64,000 bases of DNA from Closterium sp. NIES-65 (GCA_948144175.1 CANXME010000212.1:186001-250000); one strand, 5' to 3'. Shown: positions 45,465-57,715, counted from the first letter of the stretch. The notes: generated from the sequence alone by a model not told the origin. Numbers and translations are program-made.

Positions 45465-46186
45465 CTGTGGAGGGCGTCGACATGGTGACGCCCACTTGGG
45501 GTAGCAGACTTGGGTGGTCGGCTGACAACTGTGTTGGTCGACGTGGAGCTGGTCGTCCAGGAGAGATGTCGACTTGGAGCTTGTCGACCAGGGGTGTGGT
45601 CGACTTGGTGTGGTCGACAAGAGGTGGCCGTCGACTTGGGAAGTCGACGAGCACATATAGGAGCAGCTGGTCGACGTGGTTGCCCGGTCGACCATGTTGC
45701 CTGAGTGACGAGGTTCTACGGAGAAGTGCGACGGTCGCCCAGGAGTAGTTGGCGAGTCCGACCTAGGTGTTGGTATCCCGAGGTCGATGTGGCTGATCAG
45801 ATGCAGTCGTCAGAGCCAGGTTGACTCGGTGTATGCGTAGTGCACGTGACGAGGCTCAGCACACCAATCATCTACGAGGACCTACGAAGTTGGTGCGTTG
45901 CTGTTCTGCGAAAGCAACGCTGACACGCCGTCAACCTGCAGTGTTGGCACGCCGTCGACTTTGCTGGAGGGCGGTCGACCAAGTCCTGCTGGAACGCGGT
46001 CGACCATGCTGCGCTGGCAGTCGACCGACCTGACTGCTAGCTCTGATGTAGTCTTGTCTTTCCAACCTTATCGTACCAATTTTTGTCAACTTTCTCTAGT
46101 GAAACTCTTGCCGAATTGCCCCGTGAACTAGCTAGCAGTGTGTGCACTAGGAAAACGACTAAGGAACAACGAACGCAGAGATCACA
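45465..46186 (+). repeat. 5' LTR of E, part 3
   Basis: Begins with the duplicated CTGTG of D and matches 50166-50825 plus 57882-57948. It is rich in GTCGAC sites and has a TATATAGG box near 45655. Confidence 0.8.
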
Positions 46187-46366
46187 CGAGCACCCGTGCC
46201 TAACTCGTAGTCTAGCTCCCGTTGTAGTAGTTATCTTTGCATGGTGCGGTAAGCGTGGACGGCACGCGACTTACCTCTCAGTCAGGTCGACGTAGTGGTC
46301 ACTTAGCTAAGTTGCTCGTAGGCCGGCAGCCCTGCAGTCACTAGCGTGCGGGTAGGTGACGCAGAG

Positions 46367-49300
46367 ATGATGGACACCCTGGAGGCACTGCTGGAGGATG
46401 CGAGGAAACGCCATGAGGCCCAGGAGTACAGGGCGATACCTTGGGCGGTCGTCGAGGCTGGACTCCGCACCATGTGGGCGATGGAGCACTCTTCTTGGCC
46501 TGCCTCTCCTCGACCGGTGAACGCCGGAGGTGGTCAAGTCGGCAGCAGTGCGGGAAGCATGTCGAGGCAGCGAGGCGTGATACACGCCGATGAAGTCGGC
46601 GGCGTTCAGGCACGAGGGGTGCGGTCGTCAGCGGTTGCAGGCTCGTCGCAGGGCGACGTCGGAGGTCGAAGAAGCGGATTGTCGACGATGTCGGCGACCC
46701 AGGTGACGATGGGCGGGATGATACGAAGCTACGACTACTTCAAGTTTACACCGGACATGATCTTGGTCACCCCGCCACTCGTTGGTGGACCCGACATTCT
46801 CACCTGGAAGGAAGCCATCGAGCCCCAGCTGGAGATGGCTGGGCTGATAAGCTTTGCTCGAGGCACCGTGGTGACACCAGACGACCCCAACTTGCGTGAG
46901 GAGTTTCGCGCCGTGCAGCTGTTGACCTTCACGGTCATCTCGAGGTGTTGCTCGCCGGGCGTGCAGATTGCCTTGAAGTGGTGACGAGAGTACCTCGACG
47001 CCGGCCACCGGGCGTGGCACTTCATTGAGTCGACCACCAAGTCACCGACGACTTGTTCATTGCCCAGCTTGAGGGGCAGCTGACGCACCTGCGTATGGGC
47101 GACAAGGAGACGGCGACTGACTACTGCAACCGAGCTCGATGGATTCTCGCCACAATCAGGATGGCCAACGCGCAGTACTGAACGGCGTCGTACGTCACCC
47201 ACGTCATGCAGGAACTCTCGAGTAGCTACAACCTCATGAAGCAGTTGTCAATGGAACCGAGCACTAAGGCGACACTCAACGAGGACAACTTAACCTCGTA
47301 CATCCTGCATGACGAGGCAATGCAAGAGGCTGAGCGGTCTTAGAAGCTCTTGGCGCAGGCAAACTTCGTCGCCCCGGCGAAGCAAGGAGGTTGACCGGGG
47401 CTGCGCGGACAGTCTGGCGGCGGTGGTAGCAATGGCTGGAAGCTGGCCAAGGAGGTCGAGGTCGGGGGTGCTGGCTGTACGGCGACCCCGACCATCTCTC
47501 CTTCGAGTGCCCCTACCACAGCGACTCCGACGACGACGACGCCAAGGGAGGCCGCGGAAGGTCTGGAAGCCATTGACCTCATTAAGGAGGAAACAAGCCG
47601 CGCAAGGAGAAGCAGTCGACAAAGTCGACCTTGGTGAAGGACGCCGACTCCTCTGCTGGCGGCAAGGGACGGGACAACAGGATGGCGTCGTGCTCGCTAG
47701 TTGGCGTCGTGGAGCCGACCATCTCGCTGGCGCCGGAGGCTGGCGAGGACTTCCAGGCAGTGGCGGCAGGTGTGCAGGCGAACCCGGCGGTGGTCGTGCT
47801 CGACAGCGGCTGGTCCCACCACTTGATAGGGACGAAGGAGGTCTTCGTCCACCTGGAGCCGAGCGACGACATCAAGCACATGCGCGGCTTCAATGGGGCG
47901 TTGTAGGTCGTCTAGGGCCGCGGCACTGTTGCCCTGCAAGGGGAGGTCGAGAAGTTGGTGCTTGTCCCCGACGTGCTCTACGTCGCGGACGTGCCGACGA
48001 ACCTGCTTTCGGCCGGCCAGCTGAAGGAGAACGACGTGAAGCTGCAGGAGGACGGCAACGGGATGTTGCTTATCTCGGCGGCAGGAGATGTCCTCGGTCA
48101 GGCATCCTACACCGGACATGTCCTCTGCACGGGCCTGTGTCCCTGCTCAACGAGTTTGACGTCGCCCACGACGGAGGTTGAGGCCCTGCGAGCGATCGTC
48201 TCGACGACGAAGTCGACGCCGGACAGGCTGCATGCGCGGCTTGCACACGTCGGCATGGACACCATCCGGAGCTCGGCGAAGCACGAGGTCGCCACTGGGC
48301 TGGACCTCAAGTCGGCGTAGGGCGCCGACTCACCGTGTGTCTCGTGCGTCGGAAGGAAGCTGGCGCGGCACACCTTCCCCGATCAAGGCTCCGACGCCGA
48401 CGACGTGCTGGTCGTCTTGCACATCGACCTGTGCGGGTCGTTCCGCGTGGCTGCCAAGGACGGCAGCTTGTACTTCTTGCTGCTGAAGGACCGCAAGACC
48501 CGCTATGTGTGGGTGAGGCCGGTCGCCAAGAAGTCCGATCTGCTGCCGGAGTTCCAGAAGTGGCTGGTGTTGGTGGAGCGGCAGGCGAAGAAGTCGGTGC
48601 TGATGCTGCACTCGGACCGAGGAGGGGAGTTTCTCGGGACGAAGTTCACTGACTTCGTGGACAGCAAGGGGATTGTCCACGACCTTACCTGCTCGTACAC
48701 CTCGCAGCAGAACGGCATGGCGGAGCGGGAGATGAGGACGGTGGTAGAGTCGGTGCGGACGATGCTGCTGCACATGGGCGTGCAGCACCACTGGTGGCAC
48801 CTCGCTCTGCGGCAGGCCGTCTGGGTCCACATGTGCCTTGAGAGGTCGAAGTTGCCGCCGAGGACGACACCGGATCAGCTCCTCACCGGGAGGAAGCCTG
48901 ACCTGTAGCTGGCACGTGTGTGGGGCTGTATGGCACAGTTTTTCGTCCACGAGAAACAGCCTGGTGGGAAGCTGAAGCCGAAGGCCAAATGGGGCCTTCA
49001 TCTCGATGTGTCGGCAGAAAGCAAAGGCTGGGAGCTCCTCGACATCGCCACCAACAGGGTGGTCACCACGTCAGACGTAGTGTTCTACGAGGATATGTCG
49101 CTGGAGGTGTGGAAGTCGGAGCTCGGGCCGACGTCGGGACGGACACCGACCACCCAGCCGACGCACACCTCAACGGCATCCCTTTGCTTGCCGAGGTCGG
49201 TGAGCCTGCTGCCGAGGACGTCCCCTCTACCTTCCCCTCCCCTGCCCCTCCTACCCCTTCCCTTGTGGCCAACCTTCGTGGGCCGGTGTCATCCTCCGGC

Positions 49301-49380
49301 GATGAGGGGAGCAGTAGGACGTCGCCTTCGGCGCCGGCAAGGACATCGCCGGTGGCTGACAAGACGAGCACCAATTCAAC
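46367..49380 (+). pseudogene. Gag-protease-integrase of copia E, degenerate
   Basis: ATG 46367. Gag includes YFKFTPDMILVTPPLVGG and LTWKEAIEPQLEMAGL. A TGA at 46982 and shifts follow, then GQLTHLRMGDKETATDYC. The zinc knuckle is damaged (CWLYGDPDHLSFEC, second Cys is Tyr, near 47480). The protease reads LDSGWSHHLIGT (near 47800). Integrase shows HIDLCGSF, HSDRGGEF and QNGMAERE (48405-48905), stops at TAG 48906 and continues WGCMAQFFVHEK. Beyond about 49130 only an acidic linker remains. RT and RNase H are missing: the right LTR starts at 49740 where RT should begin. Confidence 0.82.
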
Positions 49381-49739
49381 GTGGGAATGAAGTCGACATA
49401 GATAGGGGAGAACCAGGTCAAGGAGGTGTAGCCGACTTTGGTGACGCCGGCGAAGAGAGCACTAGTAGGGCAGCAGTCGACACGGGAGCAGGCAGCAGTG
49501 AAGCCGACCACGGAGCATTCGACAACCGGGCAGTCGGCAGGGGAGCCGACCGCAGGAGAGAAGTCGGCCGGAACGTCGACTGAGGTGCAGCAGGATGAGG
49601 AGGCCAGCGAAGCTAGTGATGAAGGAGGGGGCTACGAGCAGTCCACGGACAGCAACGTGGTGGAGGTTCCGCCTGGGCCTCAGACGTCAGGTCGAACTCA
49701 GACCATCCGACTTCTTCGTCCCTGCTGCCTTCACCACGG

Positions 49740-50825
49740 TGTAATACAAGGCTCAGGGAGAGGTATCAAAAGGAAGAAAAGGGGGAAGAGAAAGAGATGA
49801 ATAGGAAGGGTAGGGAGAAGGAAAGTGAAAAGGGGAGAAAGGAAAAAAGAGGCAGAGGAAGTTGAAGGAAAGGGAAAAGGAAAGGAAAAGTGCACCCCCA
49901 AAAGACTCAAAAAACACCACACAAGGAACCCCATCAAGACAACTCTAAAGACCCTATCTCAAAATTCCCCACCCCCCAACCTCTCCTCTATGTTAACGAG
50001 AGTTGGGTTTGGCCCCGTCCTCGCTTGGGCGGAGCTGACTTCGTGGTCGGGTGTGAGGGGAGCAGCCGACCTGCAACAGTGGGCGAGCTGGTTGACGAGG
50101 AGGTCGATCTGCATGGGGGCCACTGCACGGGCGCCGACTTCAGGTTGGCGCTGACTTCAGAGAGGTCGACCTGTGGAGGGTGTCGACTTGGTGATGCCCA
50201 CTTGGGGTAGCCGACTTGGGTGGTCGGCTAACAACTGTGCTGGTCGACGTGGAGTTGGTCGACCAGAAGGGATGTCGACCTGGAGCTGGTCGACCAGGGG
50301 TGTGGTCGACCTGGTGAGGTCGACAAGAGGTGGCCGTCGACTTGGGAAGTTGACAAGCACATATAGGAGCAGCTGGTCGACGTGGTTGCTCGGTCGACCA
50401 TGTTACCTGGGTGACGAGGTTATAGGGAGGAGTGTGTCGATCGCCCAGGAGAAGTTGGCGAGTCCGACCTCGGTGGTGGTATCCCGAGGTCGACGTGGCT
50501 GATCAGATGCAGTCGTCGGCGCCAGGTTGACTTGGTGTATGCGTAGTGCACGTAACGAGGCTCGGCACGACAATCATCTGCGAGGACCTACGAAGTTGGT
50601 GCGTTGCTGTTCTGCGAAAGCAACGCTGGCACGCCGTCAACCTGCAGTGTTGGCACGCCGTCGACTTTGCTGGAGGGCAGTTGACCAATTCGTGCTGGAA
50701 CACGGTCGACCATGTTGCGCTGGCAGTCGACCGGCCTGACTGCTAGCTCTGATATAGTCTTGTCTTTCCGACCTCATTGTACCAATTATTGTCGGCTTTC
50801 TCTAGTGAAACTCTTGCCAAATTGC
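49740..50825 (+). repeat. 3' LTR of E, main part
   Basis: Begins TGTAATACAAGG and matches the left LTR parts in order. It holds about 15 GTCGAC palindromes between 50164 and 50730 and a TATATAGG box near 50362. It is interrupted after ATTGC by F. Confidence 0.8.
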
Positions 50826-50957
50826 TGTGAGAATAAGCGAACAGGAATGAATGAACTAGCAGTGAAATGAGTACAAGTAGGAAACCCTAGAATTGTGTAC
50901 CCCCTATAGGCTAACCCACTGTAGCCTACACAAGCAGAACATATATAATGTTTGACA
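50826..50957 (-). repeat. 3' LTR of F
   Basis: 132 bp; minus strand TGTCAAACATTATATATG to TTATTCTCACA. The polypurine complement CACCCCCATA follows at 50958. Confidence 0.96.
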
Positions 50958-51171
50958 CACCCCCATAGGCAAAGTGGGGGAGAACAAGGGGTCACAAGAC
51001 CAGTGAAGCAAAGCAAAGCAAGCTCAGGGTGGATCACAAACTCACCACACAGTCCGAGCACAAGAGCAGGGCCAGAGGCCAGTTCACATGCAGGAGTACA
51101 GACATATATATATATATATAAAACTAGACAAGCAAGAGCAGGTATATATATATGTCACAGTACAAGTGAAG

Positions 51172-54100
51172 TCAAGAGGAGAGCAAGTGAGGCAAGACAG
51201 GCACAAGACCCAGCTGGGTGCAAAAGCGCTGATGGTCACAAGGCGCGAGTGCCTTGGTGAACACATCAGCAGTGTTGGCCTCAGAGGCCACGTACGCAAG
51301 TCGCAACTGACCACGCTGCTGCAGCTCACGAGCAAGGAAGTAGCGGAGAGCAATGTGCTTCGTTCTGTGCTCCAAGCGCTGCTCTTGACACAAGGCCAGC
51401 ATGGCCTTGTTGTCTACGTACAGCACTGGAGGAGAACGAGGTGGCTCTCCAAGGTCAGTCAGCAGGTAGGTGAGCCAGCGAAGCTCCTGTGCAGCCATGG
51501 CCCCGGCGTAGATCTCAGCCTCACAACTGGAGCCGAGAACCGAAGACGAGCAAGTAGACCGCCACGAGACAGAGCCGGAACCAAGGCTGAAGGTGTAACC
51601 CTGTGACGACCGCTGCGTAGCCTGGTCGTCAGCCCAAGAAGCGTCCGCGTGGCCGGTAAGGACCACTGGACTCCGCCCTCCAAGCACTAGCCCCATGCCC
51701 GACGTACTGCACAGGTAGCGCAATACCCTCTTCGCTGCAGCCATGTGCTCTGGTGTGTGTCTTCCAGGAGCAACATAGCGTGCAAGAATGCTCAGAGGGT
51801 ATGCAAGGTCAGGTCGTGTGCAGGTCATCAGGTACATGAGGCAGCCAACAAGCTCTGCATACGGACCACTCGACTCTACGGACTCATCCGAAGGCAGAGC
51901 TGAGAGTGAGTGGCGAGTAGGCAGAGGAGTGGCCTGAGGCGAGGAGTACGTGAAGCCAAAGCGCTGAAGGACCTGCTGCACCATGTGTGACTGAGTCAAG
52001 GTAATGGTGCGGCGTGCTCTGTCCCGAGTGATCTGCAAGCCAAGGTAGCTGCGCAGTTCACCCAGGTCTGTGCACGTGTGTCTCTTCTGCAGTTCGGACT
52101 TCACGTAGGCGAGTCCAGCAGTGTCCGCTGTGGCAAAGACCAAGTCGTCGACGTACACGAGGATGTAGAACGGCGGCAGTGAAGTGTCGGTGCGCAGAAA
52201 CAGCGACGGGTCAGCAGTAGAAGGAGCAAACCCAAGAGCCGCAAGCGTAGTCCTCAGTGTGTCGTGCCACTCACGCGGTGCCTGGCGGAGACCGTAGACT
52301 GGCCGTCGGAGGCTCCACTGGGTGCCAGGAGGGAAAGTCCTAGTGAAGCCAGGTGGACGGCGCAACCAGATCTCCTCGTGCAGGCTACCCTGCAGGAACG
52401 CAGTGCTGAAGTTGAGAGAGTGAAGCTCGTAGTCGCGCTGAGCGGCTATGTGCAGCAGCACCCGAAGAGTGGTCATCTTCGGGGTGGGAGAGAAGGTCTG
52501 AAAGTAGTCAACTCCCTGCCGCTGACTGAAGCCACGAGCAACGTACCGTGCCTTGAAGACAGGTGGAGAGCCCGGCGGCCGCTTCACCCTGAAGATCCAC
52601 ATGCCACTGACGATGTTCGCCCCAGGAGGGGGAACCGCGTCAACGTAGGTGCCTGTGGACTTCCAGGAAGCCATCTCTGCATCCATAGCTGCCTGCCACT
52701 GAGAGGAGTAGGGACCCTCTACGGCCTCCGCGTAAGAACGCGGAGTCGGGATGTCTAGTGCATCCGGGTCTCCCTCAGGGGCAAGCAGTACAGACGCGAG
52801 ATGAGGTGAAGCAGCCGCTAGACACTGTAACTCCTCCTGCCTGTCCTCTAGGACGTTCGTGCCAAGAGCACACTCACCCCCGACGGACGGAGGATAGACA
52901 GACACAGACTCAGCAACAAGACTAGCAGCGTAGTCGAGACGACAGCGAGCAGCAAAGTCAACGAGCTCAGCGACTAGAGCAGACGCAGCAGTGGACTCAA
53001 AAGAGGGGTCAGTGACGACAGTAGCAAGCAGACGCGTGACAGTAGGACTGGCAGCGCGAAGAGAGTCCGACTCAGGGTCGGCAAGCGCAGGAAGAGAGGA
53101 CTCAGGAGGAGAAGGCAAAGGGGCACGCAGAGGAGCAGTGGACGGACGCAGAGACATCCGGTGCGTGCCAGGGACAGGAGGAGGACGCTGACGCGAACCG
53201 CGACCACTAGCGCGAGCAGCACGAACCGGCGACGTGGGACGAGACGCAGGCTCACGACGCTCAGCAAGACCTCCAGTAGGACCAGTGTAAGGAGAGGGAG
53301 CAGGCAGAGGAGAGGAAGGCTCCAACAGTGACTGCGACTGGACAGGCTGTGGACACTCTACCGAAGGAGAAAGACCAAGAACCTGCTGTAGGAGCGGAAC
53401 GAAGTACGGCCGAGGCCGCGCGGCAGCTCCAGACTCAGCAGGGACAGCACCAGCACCCTCAGCGACAGCACCAGCGCCACCAACACCTCCAGCGGCAAGA
53501 CCTCCAGCAGCACCAGCAGTAGAACCACCGCCAGGACAGACAGCAGTAGTCTCAGCACCAACACCCTCAGCAGCTCCAGCTCCAGTAGGACCCGCAGGCC
53601 CCGCAGCTCCGGGACCGGCAGCACCAGCACCCTCGGCGGTCGACGAAGCTCCAGCTCCAGCAGCACTCCTCCAACGGCGAGCAAACCACTCGCGCAGCTC
53701 CTGTGGAGAGAGGGGCTCCCGGCGAGACGCAGCAGCAAGAGAAACCCCAGGCTCAGCAGCTCCAGACTCAGCACCCCCAAGCACAGCAGCTCCAGACGTA
53801 GCACCCCCAGGCTCAGCAGCTCCAGACTCAGCACCTCCAGGCTCAGCAGCTCCAGACTCAACACCCCCAGACTCAGTAGCTCCAGCTCCAGTAGGACTCG
53901 CAGGCCCAGCAGCTCCGGGACCGGCAGCACCCTCAGCAAGCGAAGAAGCTCCAGCTCCAGCAGCACGCCTCCAGCGGCGAGCAAACCACTCGCGCAGCTC
54001 CTGTGGAGAGAGCGGCTCCCGCCCAGCAGTCGCAGGCTCCGCACCTCCAGGCTCAGCACCCCCAGGCTCAGCAGCTCCTGACGTAGCACCCCCCGGCTCA

Positions 54101-54921
54101 GCACCCCCAGCAGCAGCACCCCCAAGCTCAGCACCCCCCGGCCTCGCACCCCCAGGCTCAGCACCCCCAGCAGCAGCACCCCCAAGCTCAGCACCCGCAG
54201 GCGTAGCACCCCCAGACTCTGCTCCCGCAGCAGGACCAGACTCAGCAGCAACCTCGACTGGCTCGACTGTGTCTACCTGGGACACACCTGAAGGGGCAGG
54301 AACCTGAGGGGGGAGGGGGTCTACCGGGGGGGGAACTGGCACCAGGAAGTCCGGTGGGGGGGGGAGGGAAGGAGTACGGTAGGGGAAGAGGCGGTAGAAG
54401 GGGACTGACTCGTCGAACGTGACGTCCTGGGAGGACAGAACACGACGAGAGGAGGGGTGGTAGAACTGCCACCCTGGAGCGTCAGGGGGGAAGCCAAGGA
54501 AGACACAGGGAGCAGCACGGGGGGACAGCTTGTCCGCAGACAAGTCGCGGACAAACGCCCGAGATCCCCAGACACGGAACGCAGACGCATCGCCGACCTT
54601 CCCCGTCCACAGTAACACTGGGGACATATCGGGCCGAGAGACCCTGGGGTGAAGGTTGAGCTGATGCGCCACGTACCGAACCGCAAACGGCCACAGAAAA
54701 TGGGGGGCAGCCGCATGCATCATGGACGTACGAGCGACATCCATGACCATGCCAATGCGGCGCTCAGCAATCCCATTTTGCTGTGGAGAGTCCGGAAGCG
54801 TAAAGGTCTGGCGGATCCCCTGTGCACGACAGTAGTCTCGCAGAAGGCGAGAGGAGAACTCCCCACCTCGGTCAGAGTGCAGACGCAGAACAGGAAAGTC
54901 CGAGCCGAAGCTCCTCCTGAG
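51172..54921 (-). CDS. Integrase-linker-RT-RNase H of copia F, nearly intact
   Basis: Same frame as the preceding segment beyond a single amber at 54924-54922. First internal ATG at 54750, then 1192 codons uninterrupted. Integrase HSDRGGEF and QNGIAERRIG, an unusually long linker with two [11 protein letters not shown] motifs and Gly/Ala/Glu/Pro repeats, RT (TAFLQGSLHEEIW, YVDDLVFAT), RNase H (HADASWADD, CEAEIYAGA, YVDNKAMLA, HRTKHIALRY), ending LPHLLSS. All catalytic residues I can check are present. It is the best candidate for a working Pol in the window if the amber is read through. Confidence 0.9.
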   Translation of the reverse strand, partial: LRRSFGSDFPVLRLHSDRGGEFSSRLLRDYCRAQGIRQTFTLPDSPQQNGIAERRIGMVMDVARTSMMHAAAPHFLWPFAVRYVAHQLNLHPRVSRPDMSPVLLWTGKVGDASAFRVWGSRAFVRDLSADKLSPRAAPCVFLGFPPDAPGWQFYHPSSRRVLSSQDVTFDESVPFYRLFPYRTPSLPPPPDFLVPVPPPVDPLPPQVPAPSGVSQVDTVEPVEVAAESGPAAGAESGGATPAGAELGGAAAGGAEPGGARPGGAELGGAAAGGAEPGGATSGAAEPGGAEPGGAEPATAGREPLSPQELREWFARRWRRAAGAGASSLAEGAAGPGAAGPASPTGAGATESGGVESGAAEPGGAESGAAEPGGATSGAAVLGGAESGAAEPGVSLAAASRREPLSPQELREWFARRWRSAAGAGASSTAEGAGAAGPGAAGPAGPTGAGAAEGVGAETTAVCPGGGSTAGAAGGLAAGGVGGAGAVAEGAGAVPAESGAAARPRPYFVPLLQQVLGLSPSVECPQPVQSQSLLEPSSPLPAPSPYTGPTGGLAERREPASRPTSPVRAARASGRGSRQRPPPVPGTHRMSLRPSTAPLRAPLPSPPESSLPALADPESDSLRAASPTVTRLLATVVTDPSFESTAASALVAELVDFAARCRLDYAASLVAESVSVYPPSVGGECALGTNVLEDRQEELQCLAAASPHLASVLLAPEGDPDALDIPTPRSYAEAVEGPYSSQWQAAMDAEMASWKSTGTYVDAVPPPGANIVSGMWIFRVKRPPGSPPVFKARYVARGFSQRQGVDYFQTFSPTPKMTTLRVLLHIAAQRDYELHSLNFSTAFLQGSLHEEIWLRRPPGFTRTFPPGTQWSLRRPVYGLRQAPREWHDTLRTTLAALGFAPSTADPSLFLRTDTSLPPFYILVYVDDLVFATADTAGLAYVKSELQKRHTCTDLGELRSYLGLQITRDRARRTITLTQSHMVQQVLQRFGFTYSSPQATPLPTRHSLSALPSDESVESSGPYAELVGCLMYLMTCTRPDLAYPLSILARYVAPGRHTPEHMAAAKRVLRYLCSTSGMGLVLGGRSPVVLTGHADASWADDQATQRSSQGYTFSLGSGSVSWRSTCSSSVLGSSCEAEIYAGAMAAQELRWLTYLLTDLGEPPRSPPVLYVDNKAMLALCQEQRLEHRTKHIALRYFLARELQQRGQLRLAYVASEANTADVFTKALAPCDHQRFCTQLGLVPVLPHLLSS

Positions 54922-56433
54922 CTAGAGACGAGCCTCGCGGATCCAGTCGATCAGCACCTCAGTGACAGCACCCTTGCTGCGCAAGGGGAAGACTGAGGTG
55001 TAACGCGAGTAGTCGTCAACCACCAACAGGAAGTAGCGCTCGTGACCCTGCCCACGGACGGGGGCCGGGCCCCACACGTCCATGTGAAGCGTCTGCAAAG
55101 GAGCCTCTGTCGGGGGAAACTGGGAGGAGTGAGGAGCAGCCCTGAGGCGCCCCTCGACACAGGGGACACAGGAAGGTCCTGGTCTCGAAGGAAGGGGAGG
55201 GAGAGACTGGGGAAGACCAGAGACAAGGACACGGGAAGCCATGCCCCAAAGACGGGGCAAGGAGGGGTGGCCTAGACGGTGGTGCCACAGAAGAGTCTCG
55301 TGAGACAGGAGGCGACACGAACAGGGGGCAGACTCAGGACCAGACCTGGACGCAGCAGCAAACACCTGACCCGACGCTGCTACCTGACCGGACGCGGGGA
55401 CAGGAGGAGACTCAGTGGTCAGGGTGTAGAGGCTCGACCCCGGCCGACGCGAGAACGTGGCCAGGTGCCGGCTTGTGCGTGCGTCCGTGCAGTGGGTCAC
55501 CCGCTGACTCGCAGGAGTGAACTGGTGAACCCCCGCATCCTGTAGGTCTGCACCACTCACCAAGTTCGTCGAGAACGAGGGGAGGTACAGGCCAGACAGG
55601 GTGCCCGAGGGGGCAGCCGGACACGGGAGGACAGTGGAGAAGTGAGCGAGGACAGGACCCCCAGAGGGGTCAGTCAGGGAGACAGCAACCGGCCGACCAA
55701 GCGGCGTGAGTGTGGTGCGGTCCCGAAAGAAGGAGCGAGAAGCCCCAGAGTCAAGTGTAAAGGTGAGGGAGGCCGAAGCCAACGTGGTACCTGAGAGCGC
55801 AGCCTCACCCGCACCTGAGGAAGCAGACTCACTAGCACCTAGAGCAGCAGCCGCACCTGTACCTGGAGCAGGAGACTCACTAGCACCCAGAGCAGCAGCC
55901 TCACCAGTAGCTAGAGCTGCAGGTCCTATACCTGGGTCAGGCGGGACGCACAGGTGACCGGCACGGTCAGCACTAGTAGGCAATGCATACATGGCAGTGA
56001 GAATAGCATCATAGTCAAGAGCATATATATCTACCCTCTGCCTAAGCAACTCCACCCAGTCGAGAAGCCCAGCCTCGTCGCCAAACACGGTACGCCAGGC
56101 GTCGCTCAGACGGGCGAAGCAGCGGGACTGTGTATGACTACGTGTCCGACAAGGCTGACCAGTCGGAGTACCAGTGCGAATCACGTAAGAGCAGCGAACA
56201 GCACTGAGAGACCCTCCACTCTGAGCGTACCACTCACGAAGCTGGCGAGGCGTGAGAGACACGCGAGAGGGTCGCGGGAGCTGCATCTGGCCGCCACCAC
56301 AAGTAGAAGCAGCAGGAGTGGAAGTAGGAGTAGCGTCGCCACCCCTACAGCCCCAACCAGCGTACCACTCACGCAGCTGCTGGGGCGTGAGGGACTCACG
56401 CAGGCGTCGCTGGGGCTGCATCTGGCTCCGCAA
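54922..56433 (-). pseudogene. Gag C-terminus-protease-integrase of copia F
   Basis: Open frame after a TAG at about 56450; its first ATG is a few codons in. It has two LREWY motifs (QQLREWYAGWG, RQLREWYAQSGG), the finger CSYVIRTGTPTGQPC with SHTQSRC, protease LDSGAS, GAG-pre-integrase HHRLGHPSL and integrase DVWGP. It ends at TAG 54924-54922 (Gln of RLQL). The polyglycine tract and globular Gag domain of other copies are absent. Confidence 0.88.
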
Positions 56434-57649
56434 GTAGAAGCAGGAGCAGGACTAGCAGCAGGAAGGCAGGCAGCCAGGCAAGCCAAAAGGCAGGCAGGTA
56501 GGCAAGCAGGCGACGCGCAGCGTGCTAGCAGGGCAAGAGCTCACCAGTGGTGGGAAGAGTAGGCTCGGCGACTCAGCGGCTCGGCAGCTCGGCGGCTCGG
56601 CGGCTCGGGCGACTCGGGCGGCTCGGCAGCAACTGCAGCTCAGCAGTTCGGTGACTCGGCGGCTCGGCGGCAGGGCGGCTCGGCAGCAACTGCAGCTCAG
56701 CAGCTCAGCGACCCGGTGGCTCGGCGGCAGGGCGGCTCGGCTGCTGGGCGGCTCGGGTGCAGGGCGGCTCGGCGGTGGGGCGGCTCGGCTGCTGCAGGTG
56801 AGCGATGAAGGAGGAGGAGAAGCAGGGGAGGCCACACACCTGCCACCCCTCCGCAAGCGGCCCCCTCAGGTCGCCTCGACAGGCGACGGGAAAAAGGGGG
56901 GGTGGGTGGTGGGGGCCGGTAGGTGCAGCGGCGGGGCCAGCAGGTGCAGTTGCGGGGCCGGTAGAAGGGGATGGCAGCCTGGGCGGTCGTGGGCGGCTCA
57001 CGCTGGGCGGGTGTACGGGCGGCTCGGCGGGCGGCGTACAGGCAGCTCACGGGCGGCTGCGACGGGCGGCTCGCGGGCGTCGGGCGCTAGGGCGGTGGGG
57101 CGACGACGGGCGGCGCTCAGGCGTCAGGGCGGGCGGCCGTCAGGGCGCTAGGGCGGGCGGCGCTCAGGCGTCAGGGCGGGCGGCCGTCAGGGCGCTAGGG
57201 CGGGCGGCGCTTGGGCGCTAGGGCGAGTGGCGCACGGGCGCTAGGCGGGCGGCCGTCAGGGCGCTAGGGCGGGCTGCGCTCGGGCGCTAGGGCGGGCGGC
57301 GCTCGGGTGCTAGGGCGGGCGGCCGACAGGGCGCTAGGGCGGGCGGCCGTCAGGGCGCTAGGGCGAGCGGCGCACGGGCGCTAGGGCGGGCGGCCGTCAG
57401 GGCGCTAGGGCGGGCGGCGCTCGGGCGCTAGGGCGGGCGGCGCTCGGGCGCTAGGGCGGGCGGCCGTCAGGGCGCTAGGGCGGGCGGCCGTCAGGGCGCT
57501 AGGGCGGGCGGCGTTCGGGCGCTAGAGCGGGCGGCTGTCAGGGCACTAGGGCGGGCGGCCGTCAGGGCGCAAGGGCGGCGGCGCTCGGGCGCTAGGGCGG
57601 GCGGCCTTCAGAGCACTAGGGCAGATCGAAAAAAAAAGGAAGTACTAGG
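56434..57649 (-). repeat. GC-rich leader of F, no Gag start
   Basis: 57080-57620 is a tandem array of about 22-bp units (GGGCGGCCGTCAGGGCGCTA and variants). 56800-56900 matches the interior of the small LTR element (shared CGAGGCGACCTGAGGGGGCC). 56550-56760 is GCTCGGCGGCTCGG repeat. No sequence like the MATPSVLSF Gag start is present. Confidence 0.78.
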
Positions 57650-57669
57650 GCCCGGAGCGCGCTCCGGGC
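57650..57669. repeat. 20-nt perfect palindrome in F leader
   Basis: GCCCGGAGCGCGCTCCGGGC, downstream of the PBS hairpin and a poly-T tract on the minus strand. Confidence 0.9.
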
Positions 57670-57715
57670 AGGAAAAAAAAAGGTTAAGAGGTAGCGGTGG
57701 TGGGCCCTACGAACA

